Source: JAVBLF01 sp031553675 (GTDB lineage: Bacteria > Bacillota > Clostridia > Christensenellales > CALWSW01). From it: 15,234 nucleotides of DNA. Positions 1-6,240 of the stretch are shown piece after piece. The stretch lies in contig JAVBLF010000039.1 of NCBI GenBank assembly GCA_031553675.1, positions 1 to 15,234 of the forward strand, given 5' to 3'. A program made the translations under genes and the position numbers. Each line of letters begins with the position of its first letter. Positions within the stretch are counted from its first letter, which is position 1. The notes under the pieces were generated by a model. The model was not told the DNA's origin and did not search any database. It worked only from the letters and a program-made list of their open reading frames with translations.

Positions 1-411
1 TCGTGTTTTGCCGGACAGAGCGCCGTGGGAAAATCCTCGCTGCTCAACGCGATCTGCCAGCGCTTGTCGCTCGAGACGGGCGGCATCACCCGCAAGACCG
101 GCCGCGGCAAACATACGACGCGCGTCGCGGAACTTTGGCCGCTCGACGACGCGCCGGGCAGCTTCGTCGTCGATACGCCCGGCTTTAGTCTGCTCGAACT
201 CGACGACATGGAGCCCGACGAACTCATGCGCTACTACCCCGAAATGCGCGGGATCGACGGCTGTCGCTTCGACAATTGTCTGCACCAGACCGAACCCGAT
301 TGCGCCGTCAAGACGGCCCTGGCCCAAAATCGGATTTCGCAGGGCCGCTACGACCGTTACAGCGCCATCCTCAACGAGCTCATCGAAGCCAAACGCACCC
401 GCTATTCGTAA
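1..411 (+). CDS. rsgA: Ribosome small subunit-dependent GTPase A, 3' part (5' end outside window)
   Basis: RsgA is a circularly permuted GTPase that acts late in 30S ribosomal subunit maturation. The window enters the gene in frame 1, just before the P-loop (GQSAVGKSSLLN). Next come the G2 region (GRGKHTTRV), where the threonine pair is expected in switch I, and the G3 motif DTPGFS. The C-terminal zinc-binding module reads C-x4-C-x-H-x5-C (CRFDNCLHQTEPDC), a hallmark of this family. The G4 motif, which lies before G1 in permuted GTPases, and the N-terminal OB-fold must be upstream. The P-loop has Ala where many RsgA proteins have Gly (GQSGVGKS); this is unlikely to matter. The gene order rsgA-rpe-thiN is common in Firmicutes, usually behind a PrkC-type kinase gene, which would be off the left edge. 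Confidence 0.96.
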   Translation, partial: SCFAGQSAVGKSSLLNAICQRLSLETGGITRKTGRGKHTTRVAELWPLDDAPGSFVVDTPGFSLLELDDMEPDELMRYYPEMRGIDGCRFDNCLHQTEPDCAVKTALAQNRISQGRYDRYSAILNELIEAKRTRYS

Positions 412-445
412 AACATCCCTTCCATGCGAGAACGCCGAATCCCAT

Positions 446-559
446 CCCACATTTCGAGCGTGGGCGTGCCATGGATCCAATGGATTCGCGCGTCGCCCGT
501 TGCGACGTGCGAAAGCGAGCGAGTTTGAAGTTTTTTGCGCAGCTTTTTTTCAAAAAAGC
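446..559 (+). promoter_or_regulatory. Structured leader upstream of rpe (three hairpins)
   Basis: The 173 bases between rsgA and rpe are long for an otherwise tight gene run. They contain three inverted repeats in a row. CCCAC (446-450) pairs with GTGGG (460-464). CGTCGC (491-496) pairs with GCGACG (502-507) around a 5-base loop and can extend to 489-509 with one G-U pair. GCTTTTTT (542-549) pairs with AAAAAAGC (552-559), just before the rpe ribosome binding site. None has the shape of a classic terminator. I see no convincing promoter here. The function is unknown; mRNA stabilisation or control of rpe translation is possible. Confidence 0.35.
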
Positions 560-584
560 GCGTCCCCCCCGAAAAGGAGTGCCT

Positions 585-1244
585 ATGAAGAAAGTATTGG
601 TTGCCCCGTCCCTCCTGTCGGCGGACTTCGCGGCGATGGGCGAGGCGGCGGCACGTTTGGCCCAGGCGGGCGCCGACGTCGTGCACTGCGACATCATGGA
701 CGGCAGTTTTGTGCCCGCGATCACGTTCGGTGCGCAGATGGTCGCGGCTGTCCGTCCCAAGAGCGATCTGCCGATCGACGTCCACCTCATGGTCGAAGCG
801 CCGGAGCGCCACGTCGAGGCATTCGCTGCGGCGGGCGCCGACTGGATCACCTTTCATCCGGAGGCTTGCCGCCACCCGCACCGCTTGCTCCAAAGCATAC
901 GCGCGCTGGGGTGCAAGGCGGGCATCGTGCTCAACCCGGGAACGCCCGTGGCAGTAGCGGAATACCTGGTGGAGGCGTGCGACCTCGTGCTGCTCATGAG
1001 CGTCAACCCTGGCGCGGGCGGCCAATCGTTCTTGCCCGACACGCTGCGGAAGGCGCGGGCGGTCGCGGCGCTGCGTGAGGCGCTATCGCTTGCATTCGAC
1101 ATCGAAATCGACGGCGGCATCAACGTTGACACGGCCCGCCAAGCCATCGATGCGGGTGTCAACGTGCTCGTAGCGGGCAACGCCGTCTTCGGCGCGCCCG
1201 ACATGGCGCAGGCCATCGCCGCCATTCGCGGCGGATCGAAGTAG
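585..1244 (+). CDS. rpe: Ribulose-phosphate 3-epimerase
   Basis: This enzyme interconverts D-ribulose 5-phosphate and D-xylulose 5-phosphate in the cytosolic pentose phosphate pathway. The 219-residue product is of normal length and forms a complete TIM barrel. Visible signatures are APSLLSADF near the N-terminus, HCDIMDGSFVP (34-44), DVHLMV (65-70), MSVNPGAGGQSF (138-149) and EIDGGIN (174-180). By family knowledge the metal and catalytic residues are H34, D36, H67 and D176, all present. The start is the ATG at 585 because AAAAGGAG lies just before it; the longer open frame upstream lacks family similarity. thiN follows after 12 bases, so the two are surely co-transcribed. Confidence 0.97.
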   Translation: MKKVLVAPSLLSADFAAMGEAAARLAQAGADVVHCDIMDGSFVPAITFGAQMVAAVRPKSDLPIDVHLMVEAPERHVEAFAAAGADWITFHPEACRHPHRLLQSIRALGCKAGIVLNPGTPVAVAEYLVEACDLVLLMSVNPGAGGQSFLPDTLRKARAVAALREALSLAFDIEIDGGINVDTARQAIDAGVNVLVAGNAVFGAPDMAQAIAAIRGGSK

Positions 1245-1256
1245 GGTGGGGGAGAC

Positions 1257-1943
1257 ATGCATACCGTCGACCAAGAAAGCGTCAGAAAAAGGGCGCTGAT
1301 CCTATGTAACGGCGATCCGCCCGGCGAAGCGTTGCTGCATGGGTGTGCGGAGGAGGCCGATTGGATCGTCTGCTGTGACGGCGCGGCTCGCTATGCGGCG
1401 GCGGCTTCGTTGCGCTGCGATCTTTTGATCGGCGATTTCGACTCGCTGGGCGGCATCGACCAGGCACAGGCGTATGCAGAACGACTGGGCGCGAAGGTCG
1501 AGCGCTTTCCCGCGATCAAGGACAAAACCGACTCCGAGATCGCTGCGGATGCCGCGATTGCCGCGGGGTGCAACCTGATCACATTCCTCGGCGCGCTCGG
1601 CGGGCGCTTTGACATGGCGCTTGCCAACGTCGAAATGCTCTGCCTGCTTCGGCGGCGGGGCGTCGATGCCGTCGTGCGCGACGAGCAAAACGACATCCAC
1701 GCGACCTGTACCCACCTCTTTCTGTACGGGTCCCCTGGCGACACCGTTTCCTTTTTGCCGCTCGGCGTCAACTGCGTCATTCGCTGCACCGACGGCCTCG
1801 CTTACCCGCTCTACGACTACGAAATGAGCCTCGGCGAAAGCCGTTGCGTCAGCAATGTCATGACGGAAGAACGCGCTTACGTCGAAATCGCGCAGGGTTG
1901 GGTGCTCGCCATCCAGTCGCGCGACGCCGTGGATCGACTCTGA
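1257..1943 (+). CDS. thiN: Thiamine diphosphokinase
   Basis: The enzyme transfers pyrophosphate from ATP to thiamine, giving thiamine diphosphate, the cofactor of transketolase among others. That links it to the neighbouring pentose phosphate gene. The 228-residue product shows the expected N-terminal catalytic motifs: CCDGAARYA (39-47), LIGDFDSLG (57-65), KDKTDSEIA (88-96) and LGALGGRFDMALANVEML (111-128). The C-terminal thiamine-binding sandwich domain follows and ends with SNVMTEERAYVEIAQGWVLAI. GGGGGAG lies immediately before the ATG. There is no room for a TPP riboswitch between rpe and thiN (12 bases), so any thiamine control would have to act further upstream. Confidence 0.95.
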   Translation: MHTVDQESVRKRALILCNGDPPGEALLHGCAEEADWIVCCDGAARYAAAASLRCDLLIGDFDSLGGIDQAQAYAERLGAKVERFPAIKDKTDSEIAADAAIAAGCNLITFLGALGGRFDMALANVEMLCLLRRRGVDAVVRDEQNDIHATCTHLFLYGSPGDTVSFLPLGVNCVIRCTDGLAYPLYDYEMSLGESRCVSNVMTEERAYVEIAQGWVLAIQSRDAVDRL

Positions 1944-2016
1944 TCTGCGAAATTGCGCACGTTTTGCCATCCGCCGGAATACAATGGTTGCAGAGACTTT
2001 CGGTGGAGGTGATGCC

Positions 2017-2175
2017 ATGCGTAGGCGTAGACGCGGCGATTCGACCATCCTTCTCGGCATCTTTCTCATCCTCGCAGGCTTTACCCTCATTTTGCTGTGC
2101 TGTGGCTTCAGCATCTGGGCCGTCATTGGCGGCGGCCTCTGCTGCGCGGGGACCGCATTTTGTCTGTTGTGTTGA
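2017..2175 (+). CDS. Small two-segment hydrophobic membrane protein
   Basis: I do not recognise a named family. The 52-residue product begins with a basic block (MRRRRRGD), then a hydrophobic stretch of about 20 residues, a short FSIW turn, and a second Gly/Cys-rich hydrophobic stretch to the C-terminus (ending FCLLC). Five cysteines lie in the membrane part. By the positive-inside rule the N-terminus should be cytoplasmic. The ATG at 2017 is preferred over one at 1984 because GGAGGTG sits 6 bases before it. The gene lies 73 bases after thiN and just before the terminator at 2192-2219, so it is probably the last gene of the rsgA-rpe-thiN transcript. Confidence 0.7.
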   Translation: MRRRRRGDSTILLGIFLILAGFTLILLCCGFSIWAVIGGGLCCAGTAFCLLC

Positions 2176-2191
2176 CCGTACATGACGAACC

Positions 2192-2219
2192 GGACTGGTT
2201 TCGCGCCAGTCCTTTTTTT
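2192..2219 (+). terminator. Intrinsic terminator closing the rsgA-rpe-thiN operon
   Basis: A perfect 7-bp stem GGACTGG / CCAGTCC with a 7-base loop is followed directly by seven T. It lies 16 bases after the small membrane protein gene. Confidence 0.92.
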
Positions 2220-2270
2220 GTGCCTCGATGACGCGCGATATTGTATCCACATAAATGGGGGACTTCGTTC

Positions 2271-2298
2271 TTGAAACGGGCGAAATTTGGTGTATAAT
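2271..2298 (+). promoter_or_regulatory. Sigma-A type promoter for the CAP-domain gene
   Basis: TTGAAA (2271-2276), a 16-base spacer and a perfect TATAAT (2293-2298). Transcription would begin near 2305, giving a leader of about 60 bases. That leader contains an extra AAAGGAG at about 2320-2326 with no matching start codon, as well as the real ribosome binding site AAAGGTGAG before 2365. Confidence 0.85.
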
Positions 2299-2364
2299 GG
2301 AAATAGAAAAAATTACATGTAAAGGAGAATAATAGTAAATTCCAAAGAGAAAGGTGAGTGGACT

Positions 2365-3168
2365 ATGAAACACAGATTTGTCGCGAGCGCCCTGACTGCG
2401 CTGCTTTTGACCTCGTTTGGACAAGCGGCCGTCCACGCGGCTGTCTCGTACACCGGTGTGGCCGAAACGAAGATTGTGCTCTATAAGAAAGCCGAGGCGA
2501 GCAGCTCCAACCAGTGGATTTACCTCGTGGAAGGCGCGCGCTTCGAAGTCGTCGCCCAGACGAAGCAGTTTTACAGCGTCGTGACGCGAAGCGGAAAACG
2601 CGGCTACGTCAAAAAAGAAGGCGTCAAGCTCGTTTCGAAGCAGGAAACGTCCGAGACTGCGGCGGGCGCAGTGGTAACGCCCAAAGCAAGCGTCAGCGAG
2701 GCGCAGGTCGTTGACCTCGATGAAGGAAGCTCGACCGTCACGAATAGCGCCACGACCAATGTGATCAGCACCGACGCCAAGACGTCCAGCGATCGCGAGT
2801 ACGCCAACGACATGCTCACGCTCGTCAACTCCGAGCGCGCCAAGGGCGGTTTGGGCGCGCTTTCCTTCGACGATACGATGCAAAAAGCCGCCGACATCCG
2901 CGTGCTCGAGCTCGTCAAGTCCTTCTCGAACATCCGGCCCGACGGCAGCTCGTTCGGCACGGTCTTCCAGGAATCGGGCTACAGCCGCTCGCAAAAGATG
3001 GCGGAGAACATCGCCTATGCCTACGACACACCCACCGAGGCCATGCGCGAATGGATGAACTCCGACGGGCACCGCGGCAACATCATGAACCAGGAATTCA
3101 AATACTTCGCTGTGAGCAAGACCATCGCCAGCAATGGCAACGTCTATTGGGTGCAGCTCTTCGGTTGA
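2365..3168 (+). CDS. Secreted SH3-like and CAP (SCP) domain protein
   Basis: A 267-residue exported protein. It has a signal peptide (basic KHR, hydrophobic core, cut predicted near HAA-VSY at 24-28), a bacterial SH3-like domain at about 28-91 (ending RGYVKKEGVKLV), a Ser/Thr/Ala-rich linker at about 92-143 and a C-terminal CAP domain at 144-267. CAP landmarks are VNSERAKGGLGALSF (154-168), RPDGS (191-195), AENIAYAY (213-220), EWMNSDGHRGNIM (229-241) and the final VYWVQLFG. Family members are cell-wall or spore-coat associated in Clostridia (YkwD-like); their biochemical activity is not settled. H236 and E214 of the usual His/Glu cavity are present, but the first His (normally in FSHTRPDG) is Asn189. 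It has its own promoter and terminator, so it is monocistronic. Confidence 0.9.
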   Translation: MKHRFVASALTALLLTSFGQAAVHAAVSYTGVAETKIVLYKKAEASSSNQWIYLVEGARFEVVAQTKQFYSVVTRSGKRGYVKKEGVKLVSKQETSETAAGAVVTPKASVSEAQVVDLDEGSSTVTNSATTNVISTDAKTSSDREYANDMLTLVNSERAKGGLGALSFDDTMQKAADIRVLELVKSFSNIRPDGSSFGTVFQESGYSRSQKMAENIAYAYDTPTEAMREWMNSDGHRGNIMNQEFKYFAVSKTIASNGNVYWVQLFG

Positions 3169-3177
3169 TCGCGCACG

Positions 3178-3206
3178 AAAAAAAGTGGCCGTCGGGCCAC
3201 TTTTTT
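3178..3206. terminator. Bidirectional terminator between CAP gene and response regulator
   Basis: Seven A, then GTGGCC, loop GTCG, GGCCAC and six T. The A-tract makes it a terminator on the minus strand as well, so it serves both convergent genes (ending at 3168 on + and 3248 on -). Confidence 0.93.
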
Positions 3207-3247
3207 GTTTTGCGCTGTCCATCAGGTTTATGTCCGGCGCGTTTCTG

Positions 3248-3943
3248 TCACGCGCTGAAGTAATAGCCGACGCCCCATTTTGTCAGGATGAACTCCGGCT
3301 TGGAGGAGTTGCGCTCGATCTTCTCCCGCAGGCGGCGGATGTGAACGTCCACCGTGCGGAAATCGCCCATGTAGTCGTACTTCCAGATCGTATCCAAGAG
3401 GGCCTCTCGGCTGAACACCTTGCCGCGGTTGGTGATGAAGAGGTTGAGCAGGTCGAATTCCTTCGCCGTCAGGTTCACCTCTTTTCCGTCGACGCTGACA
3501 CTGCGGTTGGCGGTGTTCACGACGAGGCCGTTGCAACTGATCAGGGTCGATTCGTCTTTGGTGCTTTGCGGGGCACTCCGGCCCGAACGCCGCAGGATCG
3601 CTTTGATGCGGGCTTTGACTTCTAAGATGTTGAATGGCTTCGTCATGTAATCGTCCGCGCCGTATTCCAGGCCGAGGATCTTATCCATGTCGTCGCCCTT
3701 TGCCGTCAGCATGATGATCGGGACGTCCGAAAGCTCGCGCATGCGCTGGCAGACTTCCATGCCGCTCATGCCCGGTAGCATGACGTCGAGCAGGACGAGG
3801 TCATACGCAGATGCCTCGAATTTCTCGATCGCCTCCTGCCCGTCGTGGGCTTCGTCGGTTTCGTAGCCATCCTGCTCGAGAGCGTATTTCAAGCCTTTGA
3901 GAATCAGGGGTTCGTCGTCGACCAAGAGCAGTCGTTTGGCCAT
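3248..3943 (-). CDS. OmpR/PhoB-family response regulator
   Basis: A 231-residue two-component transcription factor. The receiver domain (about 1-118) has the acidic pair D9/D10 (LLLVDDEP), phospho-acceptor D53 (LVLLDVMLPG), T80 (IIMLTAKGDD) and K102 (DYMTKPF). The winged-helix DNA-binding domain (about 132-231) has LTAKEFDLLNLF, SREALLDTIWKYDY, TVDVHIRRLREKI and the end ILTKWGVGYYFSA, which matches the usual GxGYxF finish. The start at 3943 follows AAAGGAG; the frame is open further upstream but without family similarity. It resembles WalR/PhoP-type regulators. No histidine kinase gene is next to it: the gene has its own promoter and terminator, so its partner must be elsewhere. The divergently transcribed carboxypeptidase makes a cell-wall role plausible, but that is inference. 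Confidence 0.95.
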   Translation of the reverse strand: MAKRLLLVDDEPLILKGLKYALEQDGYETDEAHDGQEAIEKFEASAYDLVLLDVMLPGMSGMEVCQRMRELSDVPIIMLTAKGDDMDKILGLEYGADDYMTKPFNILEVKARIKAILRRSGRSAPQSTKDESTLISCNGLVVNTANRSVSVDGKEVNLTAKEFDLLNLFITNRGKVFSREALLDTIWKYDYMGDFRTVDVHIRRLREKIERNSSKPEFILTKWGVGYYFSA

Positions 3944-3994
3944 GGTTTCGCTCCTTTGTGTTGTCCGTCGCTCGCGATTTCGCAATATACCGAA

Positions 3995-4024
3995 ATTATA
4001 CCATTTGGCGGGCGTTTCGTCCAA
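3995..4024 (-). promoter_or_regulatory. Promoter of the response regulator gene (extended -10)
   Basis: On the minus strand TGGTATAAT (reading 4003 to 3995) is a perfect -10 with TGn extension. TTGGAC (4024 to 4019) is a possible -35 with an 18-base spacer. The distance to the start codon is about 52 bases. Confidence 0.8.
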
Positions 4025-4047
4025 TGGGACTTGGCTGGGCGGTGCGC

Positions 4048-4076
4048 TTGCAAAAGCCGCAGGCCTGCGCTATAAT
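4048..4076 (+). promoter_or_regulatory. Distal candidate promoter for the carboxypeptidase gene
   Basis: TTGCAA (4048-4053), a 17-base spacer and a perfect TATAAT (4071-4076). Transcription from here would give a leader of about 180 bases that carries both inverted repeats at 4140-4183. Confidence 0.6.
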
Positions 4077-4139
4077 CTACATGCTCACAAGTGACATATT
4101 TCGAACGAAAGAGCGATTTGTTGGGATTCATCGACGAGC

Positions 4140-4160
4140 ATTATCCACATTATGGATAAT
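4140..4160. repeat. Inverted repeat containing two DnaA-box-like 9-mers
   Basis: ATTATCCA (4140-4147), 5-base spacer, TGGATAAT (4153-4160): a perfect 8-bp inverted repeat. The left arm continues as TTATCCACA (4141-4149), identical to the consensus DnaA box. The right side read in reverse is TTATCCATA (4159 to 4151), one base off. It lies upstream of the proximal carboxypeptidase promoter. It could be a protein binding site or, in a transcript from the distal promoter, a hairpin. Confidence 0.6.
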
Positions 4161-4161
4161 T

Positions 4162-4183
4162 TTGTGGAATCGGATCGCCACAA
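4162..4183. repeat. Second inverted repeat overlapping the -35 region of the carboxypeptidase promoter
   Basis: TTGTGG (4162-4167), 10-base spacer, CCACAA (4178-4183), perfect 6-bp arms. It starts one base after the first inverted repeat and covers the place where the -35 of the proximal promoter should be, which is a typical operator position. Confidence 0.5.
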
Positions 4184-4195
4184 GCGATGCGCCTG

Positions 4196-4204
4196 TGGTA
4201 TAAT
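4196..4204 (+). promoter_or_regulatory. Proximal carboxypeptidase promoter (extended -10)
   Basis: TGGTATAAT at 4196-4204 is a perfect -10 with a TGn extension. The -35 region (about 4176-4181) has no good match, as is common when a TGn is present or an activator is needed. The distance to the TTG start is about 60 bases. Confidence 0.7.
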
Positions 4205-4264
4205 GATCCCGATTCATGCGCGCCCAAGCCCGAGAGCGCGCCGAAATGAAAGGGGTACGCCATC

Positions 4265-5749
4265 TTGCTTCGCAACCACAGGGGACTCTCCTTTTTCGTA
4301 GCGATTACATTCGCTCTGCTTGCATGGCCGCTGAACGCCGCGATGGCGCAATCGCCTTCGCCAAGTGCTGTTCAGCAAGCGCCCATCTCGGAAGGCGAAA
4401 CGGTCGAATCGGTCGATGCGCCCCAGGATGAGCCGCCGGCAGTTCAGGTCAAGTCGGATTTTGCCATCCTGATCGACGCCGACACGGGCGCTGTGCTCTT
4501 CGACAAAAGTGCGCATTCGCAGGCGTATCCGGCCAGCACGACCAAGATCATGACAGGCTTGATCGCGTGCGAAAACGCCGGCGATCTCCAAGAGGAGGTC
4601 GAAATCGGCGCCGAGGTCAACGGCTTTAGCGAAAACAACATCACGATCGGCCTCGAACAATACGAAAAAGTCACGCTCGAAGACCTGCTGTATGGGACCT
4701 TGCTTCCCTCGGGCAACGATGCCGCCGCCGCGCTCGCGGTACATTTCGGCGGCTCGAAAGAGGGCTTTGCCAAGATGATGAACGACAAAGTCGCCGAGCT
4801 GGGACTCAAGGACTCGCACTTTGTCAACCCGCACGGACTCACGGACGAAAGCCACTACACGACGGCTTACGATCTCGCCATGATCACGCGTGCCGCCCTC
4901 CAAAACGAACTTTTCGCCCAGGTCGTCTCGACGCCCGAATACACCCTCCACAAGACGAATAAGCGCAGTGAAGAAAAGGTCATCTACAACTCCAACCGCT
5001 TCATCACATCCAAAGAAAGCGTCCAGGACTACCATTGGAGCGCCGTGACAGGTGTCAAAACCGGCTCGACGAGCGCGGCGGGAGGCTGCCTGGTGACGAG
5101 CGCCTCCAAGGATGGCATCAACCTGATCGCCGTTACCCTGCACGACACCAGCAAAGGCTACGAAGACCGCTGGTCCGACAGCCGCGCGCTGCTAGAATAC
5201 GGCTTCAAAGAGCTCGATACGCTCGCGCTCGACGAACTCAGCTTCGACCCCGTCTCTGCGACCGTCTCCGACGCCAGCCGCAAAGACAGCGAAAACGGCA
5301 CGCTCATGCTCGACCTCAAGACGAGCGGCGTCACGATCAGCGGGCTTCGCAAGGATCTCGAAAAAATCCGCAAGGACGAATCGAAACTGACGCTCATTCC
5401 CGTGATCAACCAGGGCAAGGACCTCGTCGCGCCGGTGCAGAAGGGACAAGTCGTCGGAAGTTGTACGATACTCGATGGCGAAAACCGTCTGGCTGTCGTT
5501 GACCTCGTCGCCCAGCGCAATGTCGCTTCCGTCGAAGGCGACCCGAGCAATCCGGTCAGTTCCCTCGTCACCGATGTGACGGCCAGCGCCAAAACCATCT
5601 CCTTGCGCAACCTGATCCTCATTTGTGCCGGAGTCGTGCTGCTCGCCGCCGTGCTGATCTTCATCATCGTTCGCCGCCGTTCTCGCCACGCGCCCCACTT
5701 TCACGCGCGCCGCCGCCGGAGCGGTTACTACAACTATCATCACCGTTGA
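4265..5749 (+). CDS. D-alanyl-D-alanine carboxypeptidase (DacF/PBP5 family), membrane anchored
   Basis: This enzyme removes the terminal D-Ala from peptidoglycan pentapeptides at the outer face of the membrane. The 494-residue product has an N-terminal signal segment (basic RNHR, hydrophobic core 9-20, cut near AMAQS), an acidic Pro/Glu-rich spacer, then the transpeptidase-like domain with all three motifs: STTK (91-94), SGN (149-151) and KTG (265-267). A PBP5 C-terminal beta domain follows at about 318-425. The C-terminus has a true transmembrane helix (447-469) and then a 25-residue tail with nine Arg and five His, instead of the usual amphipathic anchor. The start is a TTG: AAAGGGG lies 9 bases upstream and no in-frame ATG gives a full signal peptide. 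In spore formers dacF often precedes spoIIA; that is not so here, so the exact paralogue is uncertain. Confidence 0.93.
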   Translation: MLRNHRGLSFFVAITFALLAWPLNAAMAQSPSPSAVQQAPISEGETVESVDAPQDEPPAVQVKSDFAILIDADTGAVLFDKSAHSQAYPASTTKIMTGLIACENAGDLQEEVEIGAEVNGFSENNITIGLEQYEKVTLEDLLYGTLLPSGNDAAAALAVHFGGSKEGFAKMMNDKVAELGLKDSHFVNPHGLTDESHYTTAYDLAMITRAALQNELFAQVVSTPEYTLHKTNKRSEEKVIYNSNRFITSKESVQDYHWSAVTGVKTGSTSAAGGCLVTSASKDGINLIAVTLHDTSKGYEDRWSDSRALLEYGFKELDTLALDELSFDPVSATVSDASRKDSENGTLMLDLKTSGVTISGLRKDLEKIRKDESKLTLIPVINQGKDLVAPVQKGQVVGSCTILDGENRLAVVDLVAQRNVASVEGDPSNPVSSLVTDVTASAKTISLRNLILICAGVVLLAAVLIFIIVRRRSRHAPHFHARRRRSGYYNYHHR

Positions 5750-5781
5750 GCCAGCGCAACCGATACGAATATAACCCAAAC

Positions 5782-5808
5782 AAAAAGTGGCGACCAGCCA
5801 CTTTTTTT
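5782..5808. terminator. Bidirectional terminator between carboxypeptidase and cysteine-rich gene
   Basis: Five A, GTGGC (5787-5791), loop GACCA, GCCAC (5797-5801) and seven T. The stem core GTGGC/GCCAC with A and T tracts is the same design as the terminator at 3178-3206, and it also separates two convergent genes. Confidence 0.9.
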
Positions 5809-5813
5809 CGTCT

Positions 5814-6206
5814 TCATTCGATGTCCTCTGGAAAGGACGTGTCGTCGCTTTCCGACCATCCGCCGCTGTCTCGAAAACGCTGCCATGCCTCTTGGAGCTC
5901 GTCTTCGTCGATCCCTGCCCGACGCGTCTCTAACGTTTCATCGTCGTCCTCGGGATCGGCGGGCTCCTCGAAGCCGTCCTCCCCGTCGATGGGCGCGTCA
6001 GCCATGTCGTCCGCCACGACGCCTTCGATCGCGACTTCGTTTTCGTCGTCGGCCTTTTCGATGCAGGCGCCGCAATTGTCACACGTCTTGTCCGGATTGA
6101 GGTCGCAGCGATCGCATTCCCCGCACAGCATACATGCGCGGTCGTAAAGCACGCAGTCGTTCTCTCGCTTGTCAAAGTAGGTATCGATGTCGGGCAGGTC
6201 GGGCAT
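5814..6206 (-). CDS. Small, strongly acidic, cysteine-rich protein of unknown function
   Basis: I do not recognise a named family. The 130-residue product has eight cysteines, all between residues 18 and 48: C18, C25, C28, C31, C34, then C42, C45, C48. This contains a CxxCxxCxxC and a CxxCxxC run, the kind of spacing used to bind iron-sulfur clusters or zinc. Residues 51-130 are dominated by Asp and Glu; 45 of 130 residues are acidic against about 10 basic. The end contains a Trp-bearing segment (DELQEAWQRFRDSGGW). There is no signal peptide or membrane segment, so it should be cytosolic. The start at 6206 follows AAAAGGAG with a 10-base gap; upstream codons in the open frame have no support. 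It faces away from the hydrogenase operon across a 424-base region. Confidence 0.8.
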   Translation of the reverse strand: MPDLPDIDTYFDKRENDCVLYDRACMLCGECDRCDLNPDKTCDNCGACIEKADDENEVAIEGVVADDMADAPIDGEDGFEEPADPEDDDETLETRRAGIDEDELQEAWQRFRDSGGWSESDDTSFPEDIE

Positions 6207-6240
6207 CGTGCGTTCGCTCCTTTTCGCTGTGTTTGACGTC

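Noticed and set aside
1245..1256. TPP riboswitch upstream of thiN
   Set aside because: Only 12 bases separate rpe and thiN, and no THI-box sequence is seen in the rpe leader.
1945..2016. Possible start of the small membrane gene at ATG 1984
   Set aside because: No ribosome site before 1984; the ATG at 2017 has GGAGGTG at the right distance and a sensible basic N-terminus.
4141..4159. DnaA boxes as a replication origin
   Set aside because: Only one perfect and one near-perfect box, no AT-rich unwinding region, no dnaA or dnaN nearby; a regulatory role is more likely.
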